Of a stretch of 64,000 nucleotides of DNA, positions 19,635 to 26,990 are shown piece by piece. Location of the stretch: NCBI RefSeq assembly GCF_002754475.1, contig NZ_PEFL01000001.1:2852001-2916000 (forward strand), read 5' to 3'. How positions within the stretch are numbered: position 1 is the stretch's first letter; each line of letters opens with the position of its first letter. Position numbers and translations under genes: made by a program. Source of the stretch: Comamonas sp. 26. Its GTDB lineage: Bacteria; Pseudomonadota; Gammaproteobacteria; Burkholderiales; Burkholderiaceae_C. A model generated the notes under the pieces. The model had not been told where the DNA came from. It did no database searches and saw nothing but the letters and a program-made list of their open reading frames with translations.

Positions 19635-20056
19635 AAACCAGTCCAAGTTTTTATCCGCATCCCCGCCTTTTGACTGTCGGTGTAATAGGTTCGTGTCCGG
19701 TACTTCATCTGCAACACTCCTTTGACCTGGGTGGGTCATAGTGTGTTGCATCGACCGGTTGAATCCGCCGCCGAGACTTCCAATTCACGCGGCGAGGAAA
19801 CGACCGCTCATGCGGTGAGAGCAAGGAACTAAGAGAGCTACGACCGTATCCCCTCAGGAAGCAGCCAGAACAAGCACCGAACGTCCGAACCCAATGACGG
19901 CTGGACTCCTGCCAGCGGCAGTACCGCCGGCCGAACTGAGCGATAGCAACCGCAGCAAAGCGGCTGTACAACCAAACGTACGGGACAACTCATTAGTCCA
20001 ACGTCGTAGTTCCAATTCGCTGTAAGTCATTGCTCTCTCCTAAAGAACCTTATCCA
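19635..20056. other. Gene-free junction between IS remnants and the integrated element
   Basis: About 420 bases with only short frames and no supported product. The first part is probably the 3' terminus of the IS3-type element. The rest changes toward the AT-rich composition of the next genes and should contain the left end of the ssrA-linked element. I looked for a copy of the ssrA 3' sequence here and found none. Confidence 0.4.
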
Positions 20057-21049
20057 CTACATCACTGTATCTAAATCACGCAAGACTTTGAAAGCCTCTT
20101 TGCGACGTCTCACGCGCTCTTTTTGCCTTTCGTTGAGTTCTCCTTTACGAAATTTCTTCTTTAATCCATGAACCACTAGACGCGGAAGTGGATCAGGCTT
20201 GGTGACATAGACAGACATGGCCTTCACGCCACTTTGGAATTCTTCATCCATCTTTGTAAAAGTACCTACCGCCCTCCACTTGTACTTTTCCTGATGCTTC
20301 TTTTCATTACAGTTGAAGTACCTTCCAATGCATGGGACAACGTCTTTAACCCAGTGATGACCAAGACTCCTTGCTACATTCACATCTCGTTTGAGATTTG
20401 AGCCATTCAAAACAAAGATAGAGTGAATGTGCACCCCTCTATCATCTCCAAACTCAATCTTCATCGCATAGCCAAGAAAATTCTGCTTATAGTTCTTGCG
20501 TGCAAAAGCAAGCAGCCGACTCCAATCATCTATAACGTTCTGCTGAGACTTTAATGAATCTAAAAGTTCCTGATGATAGTAAAGATCAAGCCTTACGATC
20601 ATGATCTTGCTATGAGCTATTTTTAAATCATAAATATAGTCATACAAAGACTCTGCCCTACGCTTGTGGATCTTATCTTCCTCTTGATAGGCGTTGTGAA
20701 ACCCCTTAGATCCAATCCTCTTTATTAAGTTATAAAAAAGTATTCCTTCAAAGTCATCAGCGCAATTCCACTCAGCCCTAGTATCCATAAGAGCTTTGAA
20801 TACAGAGAAAGATGTATAAACCTTGCAAACTATCTCCTTGAAGAATTCATCATCAGGACTAGGAAGCTCACTATCCAAGGCCTGAAGCAGAACTCTCAGC
20901 TTCCTACTGAGCCTCAGCTTCAAATTCGATTTCAAAGAAGAATAGATTCTTCTAGCCACTTCATCAGCCAACTTCATCCAAGAAGCTAGCTGCAGCTCAT
21001 AAAGCAGAGCCTCCAGCTCAAGAGAACTTTTCTCAATTTCAAACTTCAT
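20057..21049 (-). CDS. YagK/YfjJ (inovirus Gp2-like) protein, putative replication-associated
   Basis: 330 residues. The C-terminal half matches the YagK/YfjJ_C / inovirus Gp2 type: GVHIHSIFVLNG contains an HxH pair resembling the metal-binding motif of rolling-circle Rep proteins, followed by the block LGHHWVKDVVPCIGRYFNCN and a basic C-terminus. The N-terminal ~110 residues are helical and not assigned. Family members sit in prophage-like elements; YfjJ is in E. coli CP4-57. Codon use is AT-rich, unlike the surrounding chromosome. The family call is from remembered patterns, and a replication role is inference. Confidence 0.7.
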   Translation of the reverse strand: MKFEIEKSSLELEALLYELQLASWMKLADEVARRIYSSLKSNLKLRLSRKLRVLLQALDSELPSPDDEFFKEIVCKVYTSFSVFKALMDTRAEWNCADDFEGILFYNLIKRIGSKGFHNAYQEEDKIHKRRAESLYDYIYDLKIAHSKIMIVRLDLYYHQELLDSLKSQQNVIDDWSRLLAFARKNYKQNFLGYAMKIEFGDDRGVHIHSIFVLNGSNLKRDVNVARSLGHHWVKDVVPCIGRYFNCNEKKHQEKYKWRAVGTFTKMDEEFQSGVKAMSVYVTKPDPLPRLVVHGLKKKFRKGELNERQKERVRRRKEAFKVLRDLDTVM

Positions 21050-21061
21050 ACAGTACCCAGA

Positions 21062-21086
21062 AGCTTGACCACCTTAGGGTCAAGCT
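21062..21086. promoter_or_regulatory. 9-bp inverted repeat just upstream of the YfjJ-like gene
   Basis: AGCTTGACC at 21062-21070 and GGTCAAGCT at 21078-21086 form a perfect repeat with a 7-base gap, 13 bases before the start codon of the minus-strand gene. It could be an operator or a hairpin affecting translation. Confidence 0.5.
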
Positions 21087-21335
21087 AAGATGGTGAGATC
21101 AGATCTCTTTATTCCTTCATTACACAAGCAATCATCTCGTGAAGAGAACTGCTTGTGTATATTTCATCAGTTAATTGATGTACTATTCTTTAAGTCATCT
21201 TTGTTATTAATCTTTATAACATAAGCTCCCAAAACACTTCAGGCTTTAAATCATCATAACTGATCAGAATCACCAGTCATTCACACAAGTTTTCTGCACA
21301 AAACAAAGCCAGCACGTGGCTGGCAAGTTAGGTCC

Positions 21336-21554
21336 TCAAGATGACTGAGCAGCACTCATCTTGGACTCAATCCACTCGTCAATCTGATCTTCAATCCAAG
21401 CAACCGAATTTGAAGTAAGTTTTACATGTTTTGGAAAACTTGGATCGTAGTACTTTGAACTTTCCCTCATCAAGTTATATAACGTTGCCCTAGACAGCTG
21501 CAATTTTTCACATAAATCATCCATGCGCAAAAGCACATAAGGTTTTTTAGCCAT
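21336..21554 (-). CDS. AlpA-family phage regulatory protein
   Basis: 72 residues with the AlpA/excisionase helix-turn-helix: LLRMDDLCEKLQLSRATLYN, then FPKHVKLTSNSVAWIEDQID and a WIESK tail. AlpA proteins switch on the integrase or excision genes of P4-like and CP4-57-type elements. It lies between the YfjJ-like gene and the integrase, all on the minus strand. Predicted role: controls excision or expression of this element. Confidence 0.88.
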   Translation of the reverse strand: MAKKPYVLLRMDDLCEKLQLSRATLYNLMRESSKYYDPSFPKHVKLTSNSVAWIEDQIDEWIESKMSAAQSS

Positions 21555-21615
21555 TTCTCTTCAAGGATTCTGACCATCAGGGATGGCAAGTCATCCAAAG
21601 AGCTCAACGCGAGAC

Positions 21616-21642
21616 CTTCGTGACAAAACATCTGTCACGAAG
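21616..21642. promoter_or_regulatory. 10-bp inverted repeat upstream of alpA-like gene
   Basis: CTTCGTGACA at 21616-21625 and TGTCACGAAG at 21633-21642 are perfectly complementary, 7 bases apart, centred ~75 bases upstream of the AlpA-like start. The position fits an operator of that gene. A T-run for a terminator is missing on the minus strand. Confidence 0.55.
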
Positions 21643-21826
21643 TAAAAAATCCACAATGCCCATTGAAAGCTCTATTCAATCAAACGCTGTCTACTGCCAA
21701 TCAGAAAGCAATACATCTTGTTCATGGTTGGTGATGAACTAGTTGACACGTAGGAAAATCAGACAGAACTTCGACAGAAAACTACTTAACTTTTTCAGAA
21801 ATCAGAAGTTTTTTATTTCTCAAAAT

Positions 21827-22501
21827 TTAAAAATGATTAAAAAATTTTTTACTAGTCGCAGAACAGAAATTCCTATCAAAGAGGAACTTCTCAGACCATA
21901 TTTTTAAATTTTCAAAGTTTAATGAAGATAAAACAAACGCATTAAAACCACTTAAGACATCAACATGGCTCATAAACCTTGGCTCAAATACGCATGAAGA
22001 AAAATTCTCCTGCAAGCAAAAATTGCTTAATTCAAAATTAAAATATTTAAATCTACCGCCTTTAAATGAAAAAACCAAAGCTAACTTTGCAACAGGAATT
22101 GAGGCATCATTAATGAATAAACTTCTTGTTTGAATCTTAATGAAGGATGAAATTAAGTTCATTCCAAATCTTTTATCAAATTTTATTCTTCTAATAAACA
22201 GATCCACATCGCTTTTTAAAGCATCTAAATCAACTTCTTCAAATTTCACCACCACATCCAATGGAACGATCAAAAGCTTTTCATGAACCGCTAATCCTTC
22301 AATCAAAGATTGATAAATTTTCTTTTGTCCTTCTTCCAGTCCTTTAAAGAAATTCTTCTCATTTTTCTTGTAATTTGCATTTGATAGAAACTTCAACAAC
22401 CCCTCAAAACCAACATCCAGAAGCTTTGAAAACTTAAAACATGGGTGAAATTTAATAAACGAAAACTTTTCGCATAATGAATCAACATCAATATCGCTCA
22501 A
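21827..22501 (-). CDS. Unknown AT-rich ORF, probably part of a larger broken or alternatively started gene
   Basis: 224 residues from a TTG at 22501; not recognised. Composition is rich in Lys, Phe, Asn and Ser and predicted soluble. The same frame stays open upstream to 22636, where only a TAA (22637-22639) separates it from the 64-residue ORF 22637-22831. There is no ATG in between. Either a nonsense mutation split one ~335-residue gene, or translation starts at a rare codon. It belongs to the ssrA-linked element by position and composition. Confidence 0.5.
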   Translation of the reverse strand: MSDIDVDSLCEKFSFIKFHPCFKFSKLLDVGFEGLLKFLSNANYKKNEKNFFKGLEEGQKKIYQSLIEGLAVHEKLLIVPLDVVVKFEEVDLDALKSDVDLFIRRIKFDKRFGMNLISSFIKIQTRSLFINDASIPVAKLALVFSFKGGRFKYFNFELSNFCLQENFSSCVFEPRFMSHVDVLSGFNAFVLSSLNFENLKIWSEKFLFDRNFCSATSKKFFNHF

Positions 22502-22636
22502 ATCATCATTAAATACTCTTAAAATTTTCTCAACAAAATTAAATTCACTCCAAAAAACTCTTAACTTTAATTTATTACCATTTTTTAATAATGATTTAGA
22601 AAAAGAGTTAAAAAATAAAATAAAAACTTCAAATCT

Positions 22637-22831
22637 TTATATTTCAGATATTTCCCTATCAAAAGCAGCAATACCTTTCTCTCCTATCCTAACTCTTGAA
22701 GACAGTGACATGTATGATTCAAAGAGGAATTTAAGTTTCACCCTATAACTCTCGACCTCTAAATCAAACAATCTACTTTGATGACCTTCAAAGCAGTCAT
22801 TTAGTTTTTGGTATATGTTTTTACTCTTCAA
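22637..22831 (-). CDS. Small unknown ORF following the integrase gene
   Basis: 64 residues (MKSKNIYQKLNDCFEGHQSR start), charged and helical, no recognised domain. It begins 3 bases after the integrase stop on the same strand, so it is likely co-transcribed. Its stop codon is in the same frame as the following ORF (see 21827-22501), so it may be the N-terminal part of a disrupted gene. Confidence 0.45.
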   Translation of the reverse strand: MKSKNIYQKLNDCFEGHQSRLFDLEVESYRVKLKFLFESYMSLSSRVRIGEKGIAAFDREISEI

Positions 22832-22834
22832 AAT

Positions 22835-24052
22835 TCACACCCTCCCCCTCAAAACATCGATATAGTCAGCCCAAAGCTGCATCATTTCAGTTCTTTGCTT
22901 TAAGTATTTTGTTCTGTTATAAGCTCTGCCATTAGCATCTTTTACAGCATGAGCAAGTTGCGCCTCAATAACAAGGATATCCACTTCAAGCTGCTCATCA
23001 AGCATAGTTCTTGCTGAAGCTCTAAATCCATGCCACGTATGCTGATCTGAAGTGTAGCCAAGCGCTAAAAGAGCAGTCCTTACACTGTTTTCTGAAATAG
23101 GCCTATCTTTGCTTTTGGGTGATGGAAAGCAAAACTCACCTGTTCCGGTGTAAAGATGAAGGAATTTAAAAATTTCTAAAGCCTGCTTGGATAGTGGAAC
23201 GACATGAGGATCACCATACTCTTTGCCATGTAGACCGCGCTTCATTCTTTGAGCAGGAATTGTCCAGGTCGATGCCTCGAAATTAATTTCGTCCCATCTT
23301 GCCCCGCGAAGCTCTCCAGGTCGTTGAAAGACTAAAGGTGCGAGCTTTAATGCAGATTTAACGACAACTCCACCGTGATAGTTATCTATAGCCAGAAGTA
23401 GCTTTCCAAACTCCTTTGGTTCAACTATTGCGCCAAAGTGTTTTCCTCTGTAAGGTGTTAATGCGCCTTTTAGATCAGCAGTGATATCACGCTCAATAAC
23501 ACCTGTAGCGGCTGCATAGCGCCAGATCTGGCTACAAAGCATCAAAGCACGGCTCGCCGTCTCAAAAGCACCTCGCTTTTCAATGACACGAATTGCATCG
23601 AGCAGCTTTGGGGCTTTTATTTCTTTTAATGCCATGCCTCCTAACCAAGGAAAAAGATCACGCTCTAACTGTCGATAGCAGCGATCCGCATGGGTTTCGC
23701 TCCACATTTTTCGTTGTTTTCCGAACCAGTCATCAGCAATAGCCTTGAACGTGGAGCCAGGCTCTACTGCCTCAGTCTTCTTTTTTGCTTGGCGTCGAGC
23801 TTCAATTGGGTCAATGCCTTCTGCCTTATCCACCTTCACTCGATCTCTGGCTAAACGGGCGGCTGACAAGCTCACCTTTGGATATGAACCAAGTGCCAAG
23901 CGACTCTCCTTCCCATCCCCGTAAGTTTTCAAAAACCAACGCTTAGACCCCTTGGGACTTACCTCCAGGTACAGACCCGCAGCATCAGTGAAACGTGTTC
24001 TTTTTTTGTCGGGCGGACAAGTAGCGTTCTTGCATTCTTTTTCGGTCAGCAT
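22835..24052 (-). CDS. P4-type tyrosine recombinase (integrase)
   Basis: 405 residues from ATG 24052 (MLTEKECKN, the usual opening of this family; a longer frame adds 14 codons). The N-terminal arm-binding DUF4102 domain has FTDAAGLYLEVSPKGSKRW and ALGSYPKVSLSAARLARD. The catalytic domain shows R in PGELRGARWDE, HxxR in HTWHGFRASART and the nucleophile Tyr in NRTKYLK. It faces away from ssrA, with its start ~205 bases from the tmRNA 3' end. That is the standard position for an integrase that inserted its element at that gene. Confidence 0.95.
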   Translation of the reverse strand: MLTEKECKNATCPPDKKRTRFTDAAGLYLEVSPKGSKRWFLKTYGDGKESRLALGSYPKVSLSAARLARDRVKVDKAEGIDPIEARRQAKKKTEAVEPGSTFKAIADDWFGKQRKMWSETHADRCYRQLERDLFPWLGGMALKEIKAPKLLDAIRVIEKRGAFETASRALMLCSQIWRYAAATGVIERDITADLKGALTPYRGKHFGAIVEPKEFGKLLLAIDNYHGGVVVKSALKLAPLVFQRPGELRGARWDEINFEASTWTIPAQRMKRGLHGKEYGDPHVVPLSKQALEIFKFLHLYTGTGEFCFPSPKSKDRPISENSVRTALLALGYTSDQHTWHGFRASARTMLDEQLEVDILVIEAQLAHAVKDANGRAYNRTKYLKQRTEMMQLWADYIDVLRGRV

Positions 24053-24085
24053 CAGGAGCTCTACAGAGGGAAAACTACAAAAAAC

Positions 24086-24177
24086 GGGGAACAACCCCCA
24101 GGAATTTGTACTTTACCCCGTTTGTTCCCCGGCTTGTTCCCCGACATACTCTTGGCAGCGGTTAGACACCGTTAGAC
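24086..24177. repeat. Short repeats between integrase and ssrA (possible recombinase arm sites)
   Basis: GGGGAACAA at 24086-24094 recurs inverted as TTGTTCCCC at 24122-24130 and 24134-24142. GTTAGAC occurs twice, at 24161-24167 and 24171-24177. Phage-type integrases bind such repeats between int and att. They could equally be operator sites for the int promoter. Confidence 0.5.
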
Positions 24178-24206
24178 GGCATTACATCGCAAGTCATTGA
24201 TTTACC

Positions 24207-24246
24207 AAAAGAAAAAGGGGTTCAATGAACTTCATTGAACCCCTTT
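24207..24246 (-). terminator. Rho-independent terminator of ssrA
   Basis: A perfect 16-bp inverted repeat, AAAGGGGTTCAATGAA at 24214-24229 and its complement at 24231-24246 with a single-base centre. It is followed by a T-rich run on the minus strand. It lies 12 bases past the tmRNA 3' end, reading in the same direction. Confidence 0.85.
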
Positions 24247-24257
24247 GTACAGGTGGG

Positions 24258-24634
24258 TGGTGGAGCTGGCGGGAATTGAACCCGCGTCCGCAAGCCTTCG
24301 CCGGACAGATCTACATGTTTAGTGCTCTGATTTAAATCTCGCCACCCAAGCCCCGCAGGCACACGCTACTTGGTTAGCCAGCTTCCTAAAATCTCGCCAG
24401 GTATCAAGAAGCCCGATACCCAGCCAGCTAATGAAAATTCCCTTACAGCCTGGAGATATTGCTACCCCCTTGCCCAGCCCACTAGCGTGCTGTTGTAAGG
24501 CTCACCGGATTAAGCGGCGAGTGCGAAACGTTCGTCGTTTGCAGTTAGTTTTTTGAATGGAGATTTACGAGCGTCACTCAAGCTCGACATGCACCGCACC
24601 GATCCCGAACCCACGTCGAAACCAGGACAGCCCC
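24258..24634 (-). ncRNA. ssrA: Transfer-messenger RNA (tmRNA)
   Basis: 377 nt. The 5' end GGGGCTGTCCTGG and the 3' end, with TTCAATTCCCGCC T-arm and terminal CCA encoded at 24258, form the tRNA-Ala-like domain. The tag reading frame at 24510-24542 encodes ANDERFALAA then TAA. It frees stalled ribosomes and marks their products for proteolysis with SmpB. The 3' end is the likely integration site of the adjacent element, and the gene itself is complete. Confidence 0.97.
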
Positions 24635-24652
24635 TTACTTCCTATTCTAGCC

Positions 24653-25318
24653 TCATCCAAGTAACTTCAACAACTCAAGGGGAGATTTGATGTGTGCATC
24701 TGCACCCCAATGTGCTGTATCGGTCTTTGCACCCAAGTATCCGTAGCAGGCGGCCACTGTTTTCATGCCTGCAGCAGCACCAGCCTGAATGTCGCGCTCG
24801 TCATCCCCGACATAAATGCAATGCTCCGGATCAATATTCATACGCCGAGCCGCCTCAAACAACGGCTCAGGATGCGGCTTGGCATGGGGTGTCGTATCTC
24901 CGCTCACCACCGCAGCGGCCTTGGAGAACAAAGGCATTTGCTGAGTCAATGGATCGGTAAAGCGCATGGACTTGTTGGTGACAATGCCCCACAGGAGTGA
25001 TCCAGCTTCCAGCGTCTGAATCAGCTCAGGCACGCCATCGAAGGCGTAAGTACGCTCAGTCATGCATTGCTCGTAATTGCGAAAAAACTCTTCTCGCATT
25101 TCCGCAAAGCCTGCTGATTCAGGCGTCATGCCAAAGGCAATACCCAGCATTCCACGTGCGCCAGCGCCAGCCATATGGCGATAGGCATCCAGAGGAAGCG
25201 ACGGCATTCCTCGGTCCACGCGCATTTTGTCCGCAGCCGCGCCCAAATCAGGGGCACTGTCGATCAATGTGCCATCCAGATCGAACAGCACTGCTTTTAC
25301 ATGCTTCCACATACTCAT
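24653..25318 (-). CDS. gph: Phosphoglycolate phosphatase (HAD family)
   Basis: 221 residues. HAD motif I is VLFDLDGTLIDSAPDL, motif II is in WGIVTNKS, and the motif III/IV region GDDERDIQAG carries the acidic pair. The cap domain between motifs I and II matches Gph. It removes 2-phosphoglycolate formed during DNA repair. The start codon shares one base with the ubiG stop (TAATG), the known ubiG-gph arrangement in Burkholderiales. Substrate is inferred from this context. Confidence 0.88.
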   Translation of the reverse strand: MSMWKHVKAVLFDLDGTLIDSAPDLGAAADKMRVDRGMPSLPLDAYRHMAGAGARGMLGIAFGMTPESAGFAEMREEFFRNYEQCMTERTYAFDGVPELIQTLEAGSLLWGIVTNKSMRFTDPLTQQMPLFSKAAAVVSGDTTPHAKPHPEPLFEAARRMNIDPEHCIYVGDDERDIQAGAAAGMKTVAACYGYLGAKTDTAHWGADAHIKSPLELLKLLG

Positions 25319-26031
25319 TACTCCTGTGGGCGGCGAGTTGCCAGCATGTAATTGACCGAGGTATCGTTGCTCAACCAGTAACGACCCGAGATGGGGTTGT
25401 GCTCCAGCCCTTTGCTGCCTTGAAGATCCAGCCCTGCTTCACGCGCAAAGCGGGCCAGCTCGCTGGGGCGCAGCAGCTTGGCGTACTCGTGCGTACCCTT
25501 GGGAATCATTTTAAGCATGTACTCTGCCGCCACAATCGCCAGTGCAAAAGCCTTAGCATTGCGATTGATGGTGGAAAAAAACACCCAGCCACCGGGCTTT
25601 ACCAGCTCCGCGCAGGCGCAAACGATGGAAGCAGGGTCAGGCACATGTTCCAGCATCTCCATGCAGGTCACCACATCAAAGCTGGCTGGCTGTTCTTGTG
25701 CAAGCTGCTCTACGCTGACTTCGTGATACTGAATATTGGGTGTTGAAGTCTCAAGCGCATGCAATTGCGCCACTCGCAAGGCCTTGGTTGCCAGGTCAAT
25801 ACCCACAACTTTAGCCCCTTTGCGCGCCATGGAGTCAGCAAGAATGCCGCCACCACAACCCACATCAAGCACTCGCTGATTCACCAGAGGCACCTGGGCA
25901 TTAATCCAGTCGAGTCTCAGGGGGTTAATTTGATGCAGTGGTTTGAATTCACTCTCGGGATCCCACCAGCGATGGGCTAGGCTGGAGAACTTTTCCAGTT
26001 CTGCCGGATCGGCATTGATAGTGTTGCTCAT
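25318..26031 (-). CDS. ubiG: Ubiquinone biosynthesis O-methyltransferase
   Basis: 237 residues of the class I SAM-dependent methyltransferase family. The SAM loop is LDVGCGGGILADSMARKGA, followed by VVGIDLATKAL. HRWWDPESEFKPLHQINPLR near the N-terminus is diagnostic for UbiG. It performs both O-methylations in ubiquinone synthesis. Length is normal (E. coli ~240). It is the first gene of the ubiG-gph pair and is separated from the OmpA-family gene by that gene's terminator. Confidence 0.95.
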   Translation of the reverse strand: MSNTINADPAELEKFSSLAHRWWDPESEFKPLHQINPLRLDWINAQVPLVNQRVLDVGCGGGILADSMARKGAKVVGIDLATKALRVAQLHALETSTPNIQYHEVSVEQLAQEQPASFDVVTCMEMLEHVPDPASIVCACAELVKPGGWVFFSTINRNAKAFALAIVAAEYMLKMIPKGTHEYAKLLRPSELARFAREAGLDLQGSKGLEHNPISGRYWLSNDTSVNYMLATRRPQE

Positions 26032-26071
26032 GGTGCAATTGTCCGCGATTACCGCAATGAATCAGGCATAA

Positions 26072-26097
26072 AAAAAGCCCCGTTACCGGGGCTTTTT
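26072..26097 (-). terminator. Rho-independent terminator downstream of the OmpA-family gene
   Basis: AAAAAGCCCCG at 26072-26082 pairs with CGGGGCTTTTT at 26087-26097 around a 4-base loop. It starts 17 bases after the OmpA-family stop on the minus strand and has A/T tracts on both sides, so it could work in either direction. Confidence 0.9.
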
Positions 26098-26113
26098 ATG
26101 TAGCAATCAAAGA

Positions 26114-26761
26114 TTACTGAGCAGCCTTGGTGCCCACAACTTCGATTTCCACGCGGCGGTTTTGAGCGCGACCAGCAGCAGTCTTATTGTCTGCCACGGG
26201 TTGCTTTTCGCCCTTGCCTTCGGTGTACACGCGGCTCTTTTCGATGCCCTTGGACACCAAGTAAGCCTTCACAGCTTCAGCGCGACGCACCGACAGCTTC
26301 TGGTTGTATGCATCGGAACCGACGGAGTCAGTGTGACCCACGGCAATGATGACTTCCAGGTTGATGTCCTTGATCTTGCCGGTCAGGTCGTCCAGCTTAG
26401 CCTTGCCAGCGGGCTTCAGAACCGACTTGTCGAAGTCGAAGAAGGCGTCAGCAGAGTAAGTGACCTTGGAAGCAATAGCTGCAGGAGCTGGAGCAACAGG
26501 AGCTGGAGCAACAACAGCGGGAGCAGGAGCAGCAACTTGAGCCTTCAGTGCACCGTCGCAATCAACAGCGGCAGTAGCAGGAGTCCAGTTGGCATCGCGC
26601 CAGCACAGTTCGTTTGTGCCGTTCTTCCACACCAGCTCGCTGGTGCCGTTTTGCCAGTTGTCGATGACGTTGCCGCCATTTGCAGCCTTAACTTGTGCGC
26701 CAGCGGCCGTCACGAGGGCAGCGGAGGCAAACAGCATCGCCACTTTGTTCAGTTTCTTCAT
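26114..26761 (-). CDS. OmpA-family outer-membrane/peptidoglycan-binding protein
   Basis: 215 residues from ATG 26761, which follows AGGAG at good spacing. Signal peptide MKKLNKVAMLFASAALVTAAGA. After a short middle part with repeated NGT(N/S)ELxW motifs and a Pro/Ala hinge, the C-terminal ~110 residues form an OmpA-like domain: ADAFFDFDKSVLKPAGKAKL, VGHTDSVGSDAYN and the LSVRRAEAV / GRAQNRRVEIEV block that binds diaminopimelate. No eight-stranded OmpA barrel fits in the short N-terminal part. Likely a structural link between envelope and cell wall. Confidence 0.9.
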   Translation of the reverse strand: MKKLNKVAMLFASAALVTAAGAQVKAANGGNVIDNWQNGTSELVWKNGTNELCWRDANWTPATAAVDCDGALKAQVAAPAPAVVAPAPVAPAPAAIASKVTYSADAFFDFDKSVLKPAGKAKLDDLTGKIKDINLEVIIAVGHTDSVGSDAYNQKLSVRRAEAVKAYLVSKGIEKSRVYTEGKGEKQPVADNKTAAGRAQNRRVEIEVVGTKAAQ

Positions 26762-26990
26762 GGTTCTCCTCTTGGGGAAAAAGCCGCAGCAGGGCTGCGA
26801 ATCTGTGGACGTCATCAGTGACCATCACCAAAAACGTTGAAACGATTGTGCCATACGTAACATGCAAGAGTGTTGTCAACTAAGCTCCAACAAGTAGGAG
26901 AGCTGCGTAATTCCTAAGTTATGTTGCTCTGCTGCCACACGCCATTCGACCTAAAATGCTTGCTTTCCAGCCGTCAAAGTATCACTAGAC

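Noticed and set aside
17850..20056. A left attachment site matching the ssrA 3' end
   Set aside because: I searched for the GGTGGAGCTGGCGGG-type sequence and found no copy in this stretch, so the left boundary stays undefined.
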